From the NCBI RefSeq assembly GCF_000246855.1, contig NC_016609.1, positions 2,790,001 through 2,854,000 on the forward strand: 64,000 bases of DNA, read 5' to 3'. The translations under genes and the position numbers were made by a program. This DNA is from Niastella koreensis GR20-10 (GTDB lineage: Bacteria; Bacteroidota; Bacteroidia; Chitinophagales; Chitinophagaceae). Under the pieces are notes generated by a model. The model saw only the letters and a list, made by a program, of their open reading frames with translations. It was not told the DNA's origin and did no database searches. Positions 15,217-26,900 of the stretch are shown here, in pieces (positions within the stretch are counted from its first letter, which is position 1; each line of letters starts with the position of its first letter).

Positions 15217-18200
15217 TTATGCTGTGAGCTGTTTCGTTCGTACAGTGTATTTACCGGCTATAAATCGTATCAACATATCGGCTGTATATTCTTTACACGG
15301 CAGGGAGTCCTTCATTTTTTTTTCTTCATCACTCAGGTCTGCAAGCACTACTATTCCCTTTTTATTATTTCGTTCCTTTAACAACAGGCAGCTGACAAGG
15401 GGTGTTTTTTCCCACCATACATGAACATCATATCTGTCCTTGCCATACCAGCCGGTGTACACCACCAGCGGTGGAATTTTAGCTGCATCCATGCCGCTGC
15501 TCACATAGTTATTAAAGATGCTGGATGCGCAATGCATTAACCCGGTGCAGGGCCCGAACATAAAACTTGTATAGCCGGAACCTATGAGGCAAAGGTCCTG
15601 ACGTAAACTCAGGCCTTTTGAAAAGATCAGCTTTCCCATAGCTTCGCTGCTCAGCCACTCGCTGTAAAAGTTTTGCTTTCCTATATTCTGTTCATCGAAG
15701 ATCAGCACTTTTATATCGTCCATTTCCAGGATGTATTTGAGGATATCGAAGTATACGTCTATATTCAGCAGCTTACTTCTTACTGCCGACGAATCGATCA
15801 TGATCACCAGTTTTTCATGCTTCTTCATTCCGTTGGCTTCTAACCAGCTATTGGCCCATTGTTGCTCCTCTTTGCTGATATACAACTCACCCAGCCGCGG
15901 TACTTTCATATAGTCAGACAAGCCGGTATTCTCCGGGAAAATATAACTGCTGCCCTCTTCGGCCCGCAGAATATGCCCCGACATGGAATATACCGGAAGC
16001 TTCATTTGACCGTTGGCGATACGGTCTCCATATTTGTTGTGCAGAAATTCAAGTAAACGGTCTTCGTTGTAAGTAATGCATATGACGGCATCGAAGTCAT
16101 CAAACACGATGTCATCCCACTGTAGCGCAGTGACGCTATCTAAATACGGGTTGTTCTTTAGCAGCCCTTCATAATATTTTTGATTCTGTTTATTGGTAAA
16201 ATTCAAATGAATAGCTGCGGAATTCAGGTAGGACCTAAAATGCCTGAACTTATCTGATTTTATGCAGGAATCGCCCAGCATAGTTGATCTTTCTTCATAG
16301 AGGATCAGAATATTCCGGCGGTTTCTAATATCAACGGCCTGTGTATGCTCAACGATCCTTTTTAAAGTATGCTGTCTGTTGTCGGTAAACCTGTTGTTTA
16401 TAAAGCCGAGCAGCATATCTGCTGTATATTCACTGCATGGCAGTAAACTTCCTGTTATGCTTTCTCCCTCGGGCAGTTTACCTAGTAAGTGCAATTTTTT
16501 CTCACTGTCAGCATGTTTAAGCAGCAGGCAGTTTACCAACGGAGACGAGCCCCAATAAGACCGGATGTCATAATTTTCATCGCCGGACATGCCCGTATAA
16601 ACTACCAGTAAAGGAATGCTGCTATTGTTCAATCCCTTGCTTTTATAATAGTTGAAGATGCGGGAAGCGCAATGCATGAGGCCGGTACAGGGGCCCAATA
16701 CAAGACGGGTGTGGCTGGAGCCTAACAGGCAAAGGTCTTCCCGAAGGCTAAGCCCTTCGGAAAAGATCATTTTTGACATTCTTTCTTCTCCCAGCCATCC
16801 TTTATACAAGTGCCGCTTTCCCTGCCTGCGTTCGTCAAAGATCAGCACCTTTCTGCGGCCGCCGTCGAGCAGGCCTTTAAGCAGTTCGAAGTAAACGTTA
16901 TAATTCAGGAGTTTGTTTTTTACGGCCGCTGAATCAATAATAATGAATAGTTCCTCTTCTTTCTGTAATCCTTTTGATGCTAACCAGTCATCGGCCCATT
17001 GCTGTTCTTCGGCGCTGATGTACAATTCACCGGGACGGGGCCTGTGCAGGTATTTTGCAAGACCGTCCAGAACAGGGTAAACACGCACTTCGGTACCGGT
17101 GGGCTTTAACAGTAATTCGGAGATCGAATACACGGGCACGTGCGTTTGCCGGTCGTTGAACCATTCCTGCAGCCGGGCCTGTAGCTTATTCTCTTCAAAG
17201 GCTACGCAAATTAACAGATCAAAATCGTTGGGTGGCAGGTTTTGCCAGGCGCCGCTGAACACTTCATCAATATGGGGGTTGTTTTGTAACAGCGCTTCAT
17301 AAAACCTTTGGTTCCTGGCCGTCTTAAAATTAACAGCGATAGAAGCCTGGTTCAGGTATTCTTTGAGGTACCTTAGTTTATCAAGCATTATGCAGGTGTC
17401 GCCCAACAAAAGCAGGTCTTCTTCAAATAACACCAGCACCTTTTTTGCATGTATAAATACCGGGGCGCCGGCTTGTTCTTTAGCTGGTTCCAGCTTTTCG
17501 TTTACATAATCGATTAGCATACCGGCTGTATACTCACTGCATACCAGGGTGTCCTTAATCCCTTTTTCTTCAGGCGTAAGGTCGTGTAATTGAAGCAGCA
17601 CTTTCCTGCCATTTATCCTTTTCAGCATGATGCAATTGATCAACGGGCAATTACCCCACCAGCGGTTAGCGCTCTGCCCTTCTACAGGATATACGCCGGT
17701 ATAGGTGATCAGTACCGGCACTTTATCGGGGGGCAGGCCATTGTTTACATAATTATTGTATATTCCGGAAGCACAATGCATAACTCCCGTACAGGGGCCA
17801 AAAACCATTTTCGTATAGGAGCTGCCGATCAGGCACAGATTATCGCGCAAGCTGCGGCCCTTTGAAAAAATGATCCTCCCGATCTGGTCCTCCCCTACCC
17901 ATTGCTGGTAAAACTCCTGCTTTCCCATATTATTTTCATCAAAAACAAGCAAACGGGTATTGGGCCGGTTTAGCAGGTGCTTTATCAATTCAAAATATAC
18001 AACGGTATCTACCAGTTTCTTTTTTGAAGAGGATGAATCTACCATAACAAAAAGCGATTCTCCCTGCTGGTAGCCATTTTCAATAAGCCAGTTGTTGGCC
18101 CATTGTTGTTCTTCATTGGTAATAAATAATTCACCGGGTTTAAAAAGGTCCACATGGTCCTTCACCGATTCACTTTCCTGAACAACATACACATCCAGCT

Positions 18201-18585
18201 TCATTTCATCATTCAGCACCTGCTGCTGGTATTTACTATTCAGGAAGTCTATAAAAGGTTGTTCGTTTTGCATTATACAGATCACTGCATCGAACAGCCG
18301 GAAATCGATCTCCTCCCATTGCATTGATGAAATGCGGTCTACGAAAGGGCTGTTCTTTAATATGGCATGATAGTACCCTTCGTTCTTTTTACTGCTAAAG
18401 TTCATGGTGATAGCCGCATCCTTTAACCAGGTTTTGAAATACCTGAACTTGTCGAACCGTACACAACAGTCGCCAATATATACGATCTCTTCTTCATATA
18501 AAGCCAATACGTGTTTGTATGCTTTGTTATCAACTGCATCGGCGCTTAGGATCACCTTACTGAAAACAGATTGATTATTCATCAT
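15217..18585 (-). CDS. Three tandem GT9-like (heptosyltransferase-like) modules in one protein
   Basis: An 1122-aa protein made of three homologous modules of about 370 residues (about 15-385, 385-755 and 755-1122). Each has an N-terminal part (for example RRNILILYEERSTMLGDSC, then LLKNNPYLDSVTALQWDD) and a C-terminal part with GELYISxEEQQWAxxWL, LxxDLCLxGSxxTxxxxGPCTGxMHCAS and SEYTADML. The GPCTGxMH block matches the donor-site GNDTGPMH of GT9 enzymes, but with Cys in place of the Asp, so activity is uncertain. No signal or membrane segments. A fourth relative begins at the left window edge (1-395). It lies 9 bp after the type II thioesterase gene. It may add repeated sugars, or serve as a binding scaffold. 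Confidence 0.72.
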   Translation of the reverse strand: MMNNQSVFSKVILSADAVDNKAYKHVLALYEEEIVYIGDCCVRFDKFRYFKTWLKDAAITMNFSSKKNEGYYHAILKNSPFVDRISSMQWEEIDFRLFDAVICIMQNEQPFIDFLNSKYQQQVLNDEMKLDVYVVQESESVKDHVDLFKPGELFITNEEQQWANNWLIENGYQQGESLFVMVDSSSSKKKLVDTVVYFELIKHLLNRPNTRLLVFDENNMGKQEFYQQWVGEDQIGRIIFSKGRSLRDNLCLIGSSYTKMVFGPCTGVMHCASGIYNNYVNNGLPPDKVPVLITYTGVYPVEGQSANRWWGNCPLINCIMLKRINGRKVLLQLHDLTPEEKGIKDTLVCSEYTAGMLIDYVNEKLEPAKEQAGAPVFIHAKKVLVLFEEDLLLLGDTCIMLDKLRYLKEYLNQASIAVNFKTARNQRFYEALLQNNPHIDEVFSGAWQNLPPNDFDLLICVAFEENKLQARLQEWFNDRQTHVPVYSISELLLKPTGTEVRVYPVLDGLAKYLHRPRPGELYISAEEQQWADDWLASKGLQKEEELFIIIDSAAVKNKLLNYNVYFELLKGLLDGGRRKVLIFDERRQGKRHLYKGWLGEERMSKMIFSEGLSLREDLCLLGSSHTRLVLGPCTGLMHCASRIFNYYKSKGLNNSSIPLLVVYTGMSGDENYDIRSYWGSSPLVNCLLLKHADSEKKLHLLGKLPEGESITGSLLPCSEYTADMLLGFINNRFTDNRQHTLKRIVEHTQAVDIRNRRNILILYEERSTMLGDSCIKSDKFRHFRSYLNSAAIHLNFTNKQNQKYYEGLLKNNPYLDSVTALQWDDIVFDDFDAVICITYNEDRLLEFLHNKYGDRIANGQMKLPVYSMSGHILRAEEGSSYIFPENTGLSDYMKVPRLGELYISKEEQQWANSWLEANGMKKHEKLVIMIDSSAVRSKLLNIDVYFDILKYILEMDDIKVLIFDEQNIGKQNFYSEWLSSEAMGKLIFSKGLSLRQDLCLIGSGYTSFMFGPCTGLMHCASSIFNNYVSSGMDAAKIPPLVVYTGWYGKDRYDVHVWWEKTPLVSCLLLKERNNKKGIVVLADLSDEEKKMKDSLPCKEYTADMLIRFIAGKYTVRTKQLTA

Positions 18586-18594
18586 CAGAATTGT

Positions 18595-19305
18595 TTAAAA
18601 ATGCTGAACGGGCGCAAGGTTTTTATAACAGTAGTTGAACGCTGCGGCTATCTTTTCGGGGTGGTCATGAATAAAGAAATGTCCGCCGGAAAGCACTTCA
18701 TGTTTAAACCAGGAATTCGTGAACCGGCCCCAGTTTGTGATCTCTTCCACCCTTTCTTCTTCACTGCCCATCAGGGCATAAATGGGTGCGTTCACTCTTA
18801 TATTGCCGGTAAGGCCATGTTCTTCGGCGATTTCAAAATCGGCCCTGAGTATGGGTTCGAAATACCCGAAATATTCGGTATTCTTAAGTATATCCTGGGG
18901 CACGCCCCCTAATAATTCCAGTTCCTGTATGAATTCCTCGTGCTGCATACGGTACCTGCATTTTTTATCCTGCTCTTCATTGGGCCCAATGTTACCGCTA
19001 ACAATGAGGCAGGCAGGCTTTATACCTTGTTGCTGCAACAGGTGACCCGCCTTTAAGGCGAGATAGGCGCCCATACTATGGCCGTAGATAAGAAATACCG
19101 GATGGGTGATCTTTTTTATTAATTGCGAGTAAACATCGTGTACTGCAAGATCAAAATTCCTTAGTAACGCCTCGCCCAGCCTTTTGCCTCTGCCGGGAAG
19201 CTCGAGGCATTCCACTTCAAAGTTGTTCAGCAGCGGCTTCATGTAGTCAAAGGAATAGCAATTGCCACCGGCAAAATGCAAAAGGAACAATTGCGGTTTT
19301 CTCAT
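18595..19305 (-). CDS. Type II (editing) thioesterase
   Basis: A 236-aa alpha/beta hydrolase of the GrsT/SrfAD type: oxyanion strand FLLHFAGGNCYSF, LELPGRGKR, nucleophile GHSMG (Ser77), and catalytic His in LSGGHFFIHDHP. Such enzymes clear misacylated or blocked carrier domains in trans. As no thioesterase domain follows the last NRPS module, this is the only thioesterase seen and might also release product, though type II enzymes rarely do. It overlaps the beta-hydroxylase gene by 4 bp (19302-19305). Confidence 0.93.
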   Translation of the reverse strand: MRKPQLFLLHFAGGNCYSFDYMKPLLNNFEVECLELPGRGKRLGEALLRNFDLAVHDVYSQLIKKITHPVFLIYGHSMGAYLALKAGHLLQQQGIKPACLIVSGNIGPNEEQDKKCRYRMQHEEFIQELELLGGVPQDILKNTEYFGYFEPILRADFEIAEEHGLTGNIRVNAPIYALMGSEEERVEEITNWGRFTNSWFKHEVLSGGHFFIHDHPEKIAAAFNYCYKNLAPVQHF

Positions 19306-20957
19306 ATGCCGGCCTCCTGTATGCTGAGGGCTGTTTCCGGTATAATTGCCGCTTTGGTATCATAATTATAAAGGATCTCTTTTTCACCATATAACCGCTC
19401 TGCTATGATGCCCCGTTTATGGCATTCATCTACCAGCAGGTTCGACTGTATAATAGGATTTGATTCTTCAGTATATCTTACCGTGCTTATAAATTCCAGC
19501 CAGGGTTCCTGGCCCATCGCGTACACATATGCTTCTTTGGGATGGAAGATATTGATCAGGTGCATTCCCCTTTCATAATTGGAGCCCGACAGCCGGCGCG
19601 ACTGGTCTTTGTCCCTGGCCAGGTCTTCGGTAAGTAATGGACCATACAGCCAGGTAAGCGGCGCACCATCGCATTCCATTCCCAGGAACACCACATCTAC
19701 ATCACCGGTCTCCCGATGCACATGTTCGTACAGTTTTGCTTCCACTATCCTTGAGTCGGCTGCAAACAGGAAGTTGAATTTTTCCACGCCTACATAATAA
19801 CATGCTTTGGTGTGAATATTAAGGTCGCTGTGTTCACCGGTAAAGGGAATGCCTTTTACAACGCAGTTCTCAAACCTGATCTCTTCCATTTCATCGATTT
19901 CCCGTACGTTTTTAAAGCCTACCCGGTTGAACACCATTTTAAGGTTGGGGTCCTGCAATGCGCCGGTGGTGGTCCTTGGCACGATGATATTTTTGATCTT
20001 ATGTCTTAAAGGCAGCAGGGTTTCAAAAAGGATATGGTCCTGGTGGTTGTGAGTGATCAATACATAATCAATTACATCAGGAAGGTCGATGTCGGAGAAA
20101 TGGTTTACAGTTGACTGGTAGCCGTAGTAACTGATGAGGGGGTCAACCAGTATACTTACCTCTTTTGTTTCGATGAGAATGCAGGCATGGCCGAAATAAC
20201 GCATTCTTACAAACGGGCCCTCATATTTATTATAACGGGGCTGGGCTTCCTGTGTAAAGAAGGTATCAAAAAGCGCCCTGTCTTCCGGCTTCACCCCCAG
20301 AATCTCCGCCACTTCTTCTATGGAACCCCCTTCCCTTTTCATCCGGCTAAGGGCGTCGATGCCGGGATGATCGAAAGGAATGTTCAGGTGCAATACATTT
20401 GGTTCATCGAGCCGTGCCGTGCTTAAACAAAAAGGGCGTTCATCATTGTTGGTAACCCACAAGGCAATACTTTGGGCATCCCTGTTGTAAAACTCACTGT
20501 TGTATAATAGCGCTTCAAAGAATCTGAAAGATGGGTTATTGTTCAGGTCATAAGTCAGTTCTACATAGCCTTTAAGAATGTCAGGCACCTTTTCGTACAG
20601 GCTTTCCAGCGCGTACCCTTTTGCCTGTTTTTTCAGCATGTCGTCAAGTTCTTTTACCGCTTCGGCAAACTTTATCAGGTGGGCGTTCTTTTCGAGTGTG
20701 GCAGCTTTTAATTTGATAATGTCTTCCACGCGGGGCTGCTTGTAATCCATAAACGGGCCACCCAACATTTTAGGGTTCTGCACAGCTGCGGCATGGATCT
20801 GTGGCGACTGTATGTACGAATTCATGATCTTTAAATGCCGGCCAACAACGTTCATGGCGGCTGTAGCAGGAGAAACCAGATGCGACCAGGCATACCATCT
20901 GTCAAATAATGGCTCTATCACCAGGTTCGGCTTTGTGTACCAGGTATTACTTTTCAT
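19302..20957 (-). CDS. CmlA-type diiron beta-hydroxylase (MBL fold)
   Basis: A 551-aa protein with a long N-terminal dimerization-type domain (about 1-240) and a metallo-beta-lactamase-fold domain. Likely metal ligands: His303-Asn-His305-Gln-Asp307-His308 (THNHQDH), GEHSD, FAADS and GMECDGAPLTWLYGP. This matches CmlA, the diiron monooxygenase of chloramphenicol synthesis, which beta-hydroxylates an amino acid while it is bound to a PCP. The size and ligand positions (305/307/309/310 in CmlA, as I recall) agree closely. It is 38 bp downstream of the last NRPS gene. Probable role: beta-hydroxylation of one or more residues on the assembly line, with the aromatic-like modules as first candidates. 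Confidence 0.87.
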   Translation of the reverse strand: MKSNTWYTKPNLVIEPLFDRWYAWSHLVSPATAAMNVVGRHLKIMNSYIQSPQIHAAAVQNPKMLGGPFMDYKQPRVEDIIKLKAATLEKNAHLIKFAEAVKELDDMLKKQAKGYALESLYEKVPDILKGYVELTYDLNNNPSFRFFEALLYNSEFYNRDAQSIALWVTNNDERPFCLSTARLDEPNVLHLNIPFDHPGIDALSRMKREGGSIEEVAEILGVKPEDRALFDTFFTQEAQPRYNKYEGPFVRMRYFGHACILIETKEVSILVDPLISYYGYQSTVNHFSDIDLPDVIDYVLITHNHQDHILFETLLPLRHKIKNIIVPRTTTGALQDPNLKMVFNRVGFKNVREIDEMEEIRFENCVVKGIPFTGEHSDLNIHTKACYYVGVEKFNFLFAADSRIVEAKLYEHVHRETGDVDVVFLGMECDGAPLTWLYGPLLTEDLARDKDQSRRLSGSNYERGMHLINIFHPKEAYVYAMGQEPWLEFISTVRYTEESNPIIQSNLLVDECHKRGIIAERLYGEKEILYNYDTKAAIIPETALSIQEAGI

Positions 20958-20996
20958 AATTACTGAAAAATTTAGTTTACTTATTTTATGGCGCTG

Positions 20997-23900
20997 TTAT
21001 AACTTGTCTAATTCTTCCAATTGATCGAGCTTCAATCCTTTATAGGTAAAGTCAACGGGGGTAAAATGTGTTTTGTCTTCTTTTGATAGAATTTCAATGA
21101 GGTTTTCAAGATGCAAACGGAAAGAAGCCAGTACGGCGTCGATGGTTGACTGTTTAAACTGGTGCTGGCTGTATGCTATTGATAAACGCATTTTCCCGTC
21201 TACTACAATACAGTTAACATTTAACAGCATATCCCTTACGCTGTCTTCCTGTATTTCGCGTCCCTTATAATTGCCGGATAGTTTGAATAGCGGCGCTGCA
21301 CCGTTGCCGGCTTTATCGGAAGACCCGCCTGAACCAAAACCACCGAGATAGTTAAAGGAGATTTCCGGTGAAATGGTATATTTTTTCCCGGCCAGGTATT
21401 TCAGAATGCCATAACCGATCCCTTTGCCGGGCACACGATGCAGATATTCTTTTACTTCCAGTAACTGCCTGAGGGTGTTGCCATCTTTTACATCGAGCAC
21501 TACCGGATAGTGGGTTGTGAACCAACCAATCGTTCTGCTGATGTCCATTTCTTCACCAATGTATTCTCTTCCATGTCCTTCCAGCCGGACCACCACTTTA
21601 TCTATATTGAACATGTCATGTATAGATATGCTCAGGGCAGTAAGCAGCACGTCGTTGATATCTGTTTTATAAGCTTTGTAAGACTTTGTTAACAAGCGGT
21701 CGGTTTGCTCTTCGCTTAACTGCACGGTTGATACCACCGTATCTTTACTAAGATTACTGCCTTCTGAAAAGTCTTTTGCCAGTGGTTGTAATTTAACAGC
21801 ATCGGCTATGTTCCAATAAGACTCTTCTTCCTGCCAGTTATTACTATGGGCATAGTCCAACTGTTTTTCCATCCAGTCTTTAAATGAGTTTGATTTTTCA
21901 GGAAGGCTGAATGCTTCACCTGCCACATATTGATCATACAGGGTGGAAACATCTTCGAGAATAACGCGCCATGAAACGCCATCTATGATCAAATGATGGG
22001 CTACCAACAGTAAACGGTCGCCGTCGGCCGCACGGAAAAGGCATATTTTAAATAAAGGCCCGTTTTCCAGGTCAAAGGAGGCGTGCATACGATCACAATG
22101 TGCGGCAAATTCGGTTTCATTTTCCCATTCAACTATTTTGAATGCGCATCCCGGCGCCTCGCCTTTATTTTCCTGTTTCCAACCTTCAGCCGTTTGTATA
22201 AACACCATCCTCAATGCATCATGGTGTTGTATTATCTTATCAAAAACAGCTTTTAGCGCTTCTTCGTGAAGCCGGTGTTTGCTTACCAGTAAAACCGACT
22301 GGTTGTAATGTGCTTTGTTTTCAATAGTACTTTCTAGAAACTCGTTTTGTATGGGGCTTAATGGCACCAGGCCGGTTACTGTTTCCTGGTTAATTGAGCG
22401 TACAGACAACTTTACAAAACCAGCCAGCTGTTCTATTACCGGAATAAGAAGAATGTCCTGTATGGACAGCCCATAGCCCATTTTCTTTAACTGCGCAATG
22501 ATCTGTATGGCTTTTATAGAATCGCCGCCCAGGGCAAAAAAACTATCATTAATGCCCACATTGTTTTTTTTCAATACCAGCTCAAAGGCTTTTATAAGGG
22601 CGGCTTCTATTCCATTGCGTGCACCGATATATGACTGGTCTTTTGCAAACTGCCATTCTTCAGGGTCGGGCAGCGACTTTCTGTCGATTTTTCCGTTGGC
22701 CGTTAATGGAAGTTGACTGAGGAATATAAAATGCCCGGGCACCATATACGAAGGAAGTATGTTACCCAGGTACGATTGAAGTTCAGCTACCCCGGGAAGG
22801 TGATGCCCCGACACATAGGCAATCAATACTTTACTTTTATCGTACAACCTGTCAACTACGGCAACGCTTTTTACAGCGGGATGCGTGAGCAGTGCATTTT
22901 CGATTTCACCAATTTCAACCCGGAAGCCCCGGATCTTTATCTGGCCGTCCTTTCTTCCGATAAACTCAATTTTACCATTGGCAAGCCATCTGCCAAGATC
23001 GCCGGTCTTATAGATCTGCTCTCCTTTTTTGAAAGGCGCTTCAATAAATTTTTCATTGGTCAGTTCAGGCCTGTTCAGGTAACCTAAGGCCAGCCCGTCG
23101 CCACTTATACAGATCTCGCCCGGTATACCCATGGCAGCGAGTTCGCCGTGTGCGTCAACAATATAAACCCTTGTATTGCCAAAAGGTGTTCCCAGGGCGA
23201 TCTTTTCATTGCATTCATCCAGTGATATCCGGTTCAACAGCTTGCCAATGGTTGTTTCGGTAGGCCCGTAATGGTTATACACTTCACAGGCGGCCCCACT
23301 TTGCTTTAGTTTGTCTAGTACGTCGTGCGTTAACGGTTCTCCACCAAAAACAAGTGTTTTGCAAGGGATAAACGACCTGTTTTCTTCCTGTAACGCTTTC
23401 CAGTGTGAGGGAACGATCTTTATACAATCCAATGCGGTGGCAGCCATTATTTCGGGGCTCATTACAGCCGATGCCGAAAATATATGCAGACAACCACCTA
23501 ACAGGAGCGAACTGTATATAACCGTATTTCCCAGATCGGCGGCAAGCGTTGACATCAATCCGAATGTGGCGCAATCTTTAACATTCGTTCGCTCTGTAAA
23601 CCCATAAACATAATCTACAAGCGAACGGTGACTGATCATTACTCCTTTAGGCTGTCCGGTACTTCCGGATGTATAAATAACATAAGCAACGGAATCGGGC
23701 CGGTGCAATTGTTGTGGATCTAAATCGAAACCAACCGTTTCGTCTGCTTGTATGTCGATCGCAAAAACATTTCCTGTATAGTAATCGAGATCCAGCAGGT
23801 ATTGTGATTCTGTGATGAGAATATTTGCTTCGCTGTCTGCCAGCATAAACTTTTTTCTGGCCACCGGATAGTCGGGGTCTACAGGCACATAAGCGGCCCC

Positions 23901-26900
23901 GGCTTTCAGAATAGCGAGTAGTGCTACGATCATTTTCTCTGACCGGTCGAGCATCATACCTACCCTGGAATTGACATCGATATGGTAATTGGCGCGCAGG
24001 TAGGCGGCAATACGATCTGACCGTTCGTCCAGTTCACAATAAGTAAGTTGCGCAGACCCAAAAATTAACGCAATATTTTCAGGTGTTTTGCGCGCCTGCT
24101 CCCTAAAGAGACCAACAACTGTTCTTTGTTTTGGATAATCAACTGCCGATGTAGTAAACCCGGTAAGCAATTGTTCGCTTTCCGTTGCAGACAACAGGTT
24201 GAGTGTACAAACCGGGGTGGCCGGTTTTTCCACGATGGCGTTTAACAACTGTTCAAAATGCTGCAGCATGCGGTCTGCCGTGCTTTCTTTATAAATGGTA
24301 TTGTTGTAAATGAGGCTTACATGCAGGTTGTTGCCACCACTCTCGGTAAAGAAGAAAGTCATATCGAACTTGCTGGTTACGTACTGGTAGCCATCGTACC
24401 GGCTGACATTAAAATCACCCATGCCCCCGCCTGTTGCTGAACTTCCGCTGCCATTGCGCTGCAACACCACCATTACTTCGAACAGCGGGTGCCGGCTGAT
24501 ATCGCGTTGAAGGTTCAATTGTTCTACCAGTTCGTCAAATGGGTACGACTGATGTTCGTATGCGCCGAGCGTTACCTGTTTTACATTCTCCAACAGGTCT
24601 TCAAAACTGTTCTCCCCATTAAACCGGGTTCGCAATGCAAGCGTATTGACATAAAATCCTATCTGATTTTCGAGGTCGGGGTGCTGCCTGCTGGCAATAG
24701 AACTGCCCAACACAATATCTTCCTGGCCTGTGTACCGGTACAACAGGGCATTTACCGCTGCCAGCAGGCCCATGAACAGGGTGGCGTCCTGCTGAAGGGT
24801 TAACGATTTAATTGCTTTTCCTATGGAAGGTGACAGCCATTTCCTTACTATACCCCCGGTGTACGTTTTTACAGGCGGGCGGGGATTATCACCGGGTAAG
24901 GCCAGCACCGGCAATTCGCCTTCAAAGCAGAGTTTCCAGTAATTCTTATGAAGGGTTGCCTGGTCGTTCTTTAATTGCTGCTGCTGCCATGCCGCATAAT
25001 CTTTGTATTGTATCCTCAGTGGCGGTAACGGGTCGGCGGCCCCTTTCAGGAATGCATTGTAAATGGTCATCAATTCTTTTATCAAAATACCGGTCGACAG
25101 GTCGTCACTGATAATATGATGTATGACGTAGGTAAAGATCCATTTGTTTTTGGCAACCCGGTACAGGTTCACACTAATGAGCGGGCCGGTGCTCAGATCG
25201 AAGGTTGTTGTAAAACTTTGCTGAAGCAGGTCTTTTACCCGGTTTTCGGGGTCCTTTTCCTGTATAAGATCGGTGTAGTTAATATTAAATGCCGCTTCAT
25301 CGGGCGATAGCACAAATTGTTTTGGAACGCCGTTCTCCTCTTCCTTAAAAATTGTACGCAGCGATTCGTGCCGCCGGATCAGGGCCCTGAACGATTGGTT
25401 CAATATGTCATAGTTAACTTCGCCATCGAACACATAAGCGCCCGGAATGGTATAGGCGGCATTTCCACCCGTCAGTTTACTCAGGATCCATAACCTTCGC
25501 TGAGAGGAGGACAAGTCATAGTTATGTCTGTTCTCTACAGGCAGGATCTCGTCAAATGCCATTTTCTTTGACTCGGCAATCAGTTTAGCCTGTTCTTCCA
25601 GAATGGAAACAGTAAACAATGTACGAAGCTCTATCTTTACTTCGAATTCCTTATATATCATGGTTGCCAGCCGGGCAATTCTAAGACTGTGCCCGCCCCT
25701 CTCGAAGAAATCGCTCCTGGCGGTAATTCGTTCCCGGTCCATAGAAAGTACATCGCTCCATAATGTTATCAGTCTTTCTTCCGTGCTGGTTAAAGCACCA
25801 TCGGTGCGGGTATTCATTTCCAGGTTTCGTATAGCAGGTTCGGGCAGCGCTTTACGGTCTACTTTACCATGTGCAGTGAGGGGCATTTCAGAAAGCAGTT
25901 CAACATGGGACGGAACTATATAAGCCGGCAACACTTTATTTATATAATGGCGAACCGCATCTGCCGTAAGTTCATGCTTCCCTGCAACGTAAGCGATCAG
26001 TTCCAGCAAACCTTCTTTATCCGGCCTGGCAATAACGGCAGCAGCAGTAACACCCGGGCAGCCTGTCAGCGCCGCCTCCACATCACCCAATTCCACCCTG
26101 TAACCACGTATTTTCACCTGATCGTCTTTTCGGCCGGTGTATACTATGCGGCCATCATTCAGCCTTCGGCCGGTGTCACCGGTCCTGTAAAGCCGATCTC
26201 CGTTTTTATAAGGATTCTGAACAAACTTTTCTGCAGTCATTTCGGACTGACCGAGATACCCCTTACACACACCTGCCCCGCCAACGCAGATCTCACCCGG
26301 TATGCCAGTACCGCAAACCCCCAACTGTTCATCGAGGATGTAAATAGCTGCGCCATCAATGGGTTTTCCAATCGTAATTGAACTATTGGGGTCCACTTCT
26401 TCAATCATACAACCAACCGTAGCTTCAGTAGGACCATACTCGTTAAAGATCCTTATAGCCGGGTTGATCTTTTTCAAAATATCAACATGTTTTGGCAATA
26501 ATTCTTCCCCGCCTACAATGGCGCTGACCATGGTGGTAGAACCAAGTTCCAGGTTCTGCAGATAATTGATATGCGAGGGCGTTAGTTTAATACAGTTTAT
26601 ACCGCTGTCTGCAGCAAAGCTGTGTTGGAATATTTCGGAAAGTTCAGCTTCCTGTGCGTAGATGTAAAGGGTATTGCCGCGAACGAGCGTACAGAAAATA
26701 CCCGTGACCGTAAGGTCGAACGACAACGAGGTATACAAACCGAAATTTCCATGGGCTGCATTGGTAAAATAATACTGACAGCACCACTGAATATAATTTG
26801 ACAGATTCCCGTGCGAAATGCTACAGCCCTTGGGCTTACCGGTAGAACCTGAAGTAAAGATCACATACGCCGTATCTTCGGGACTTGTATTTGTTGCCAA

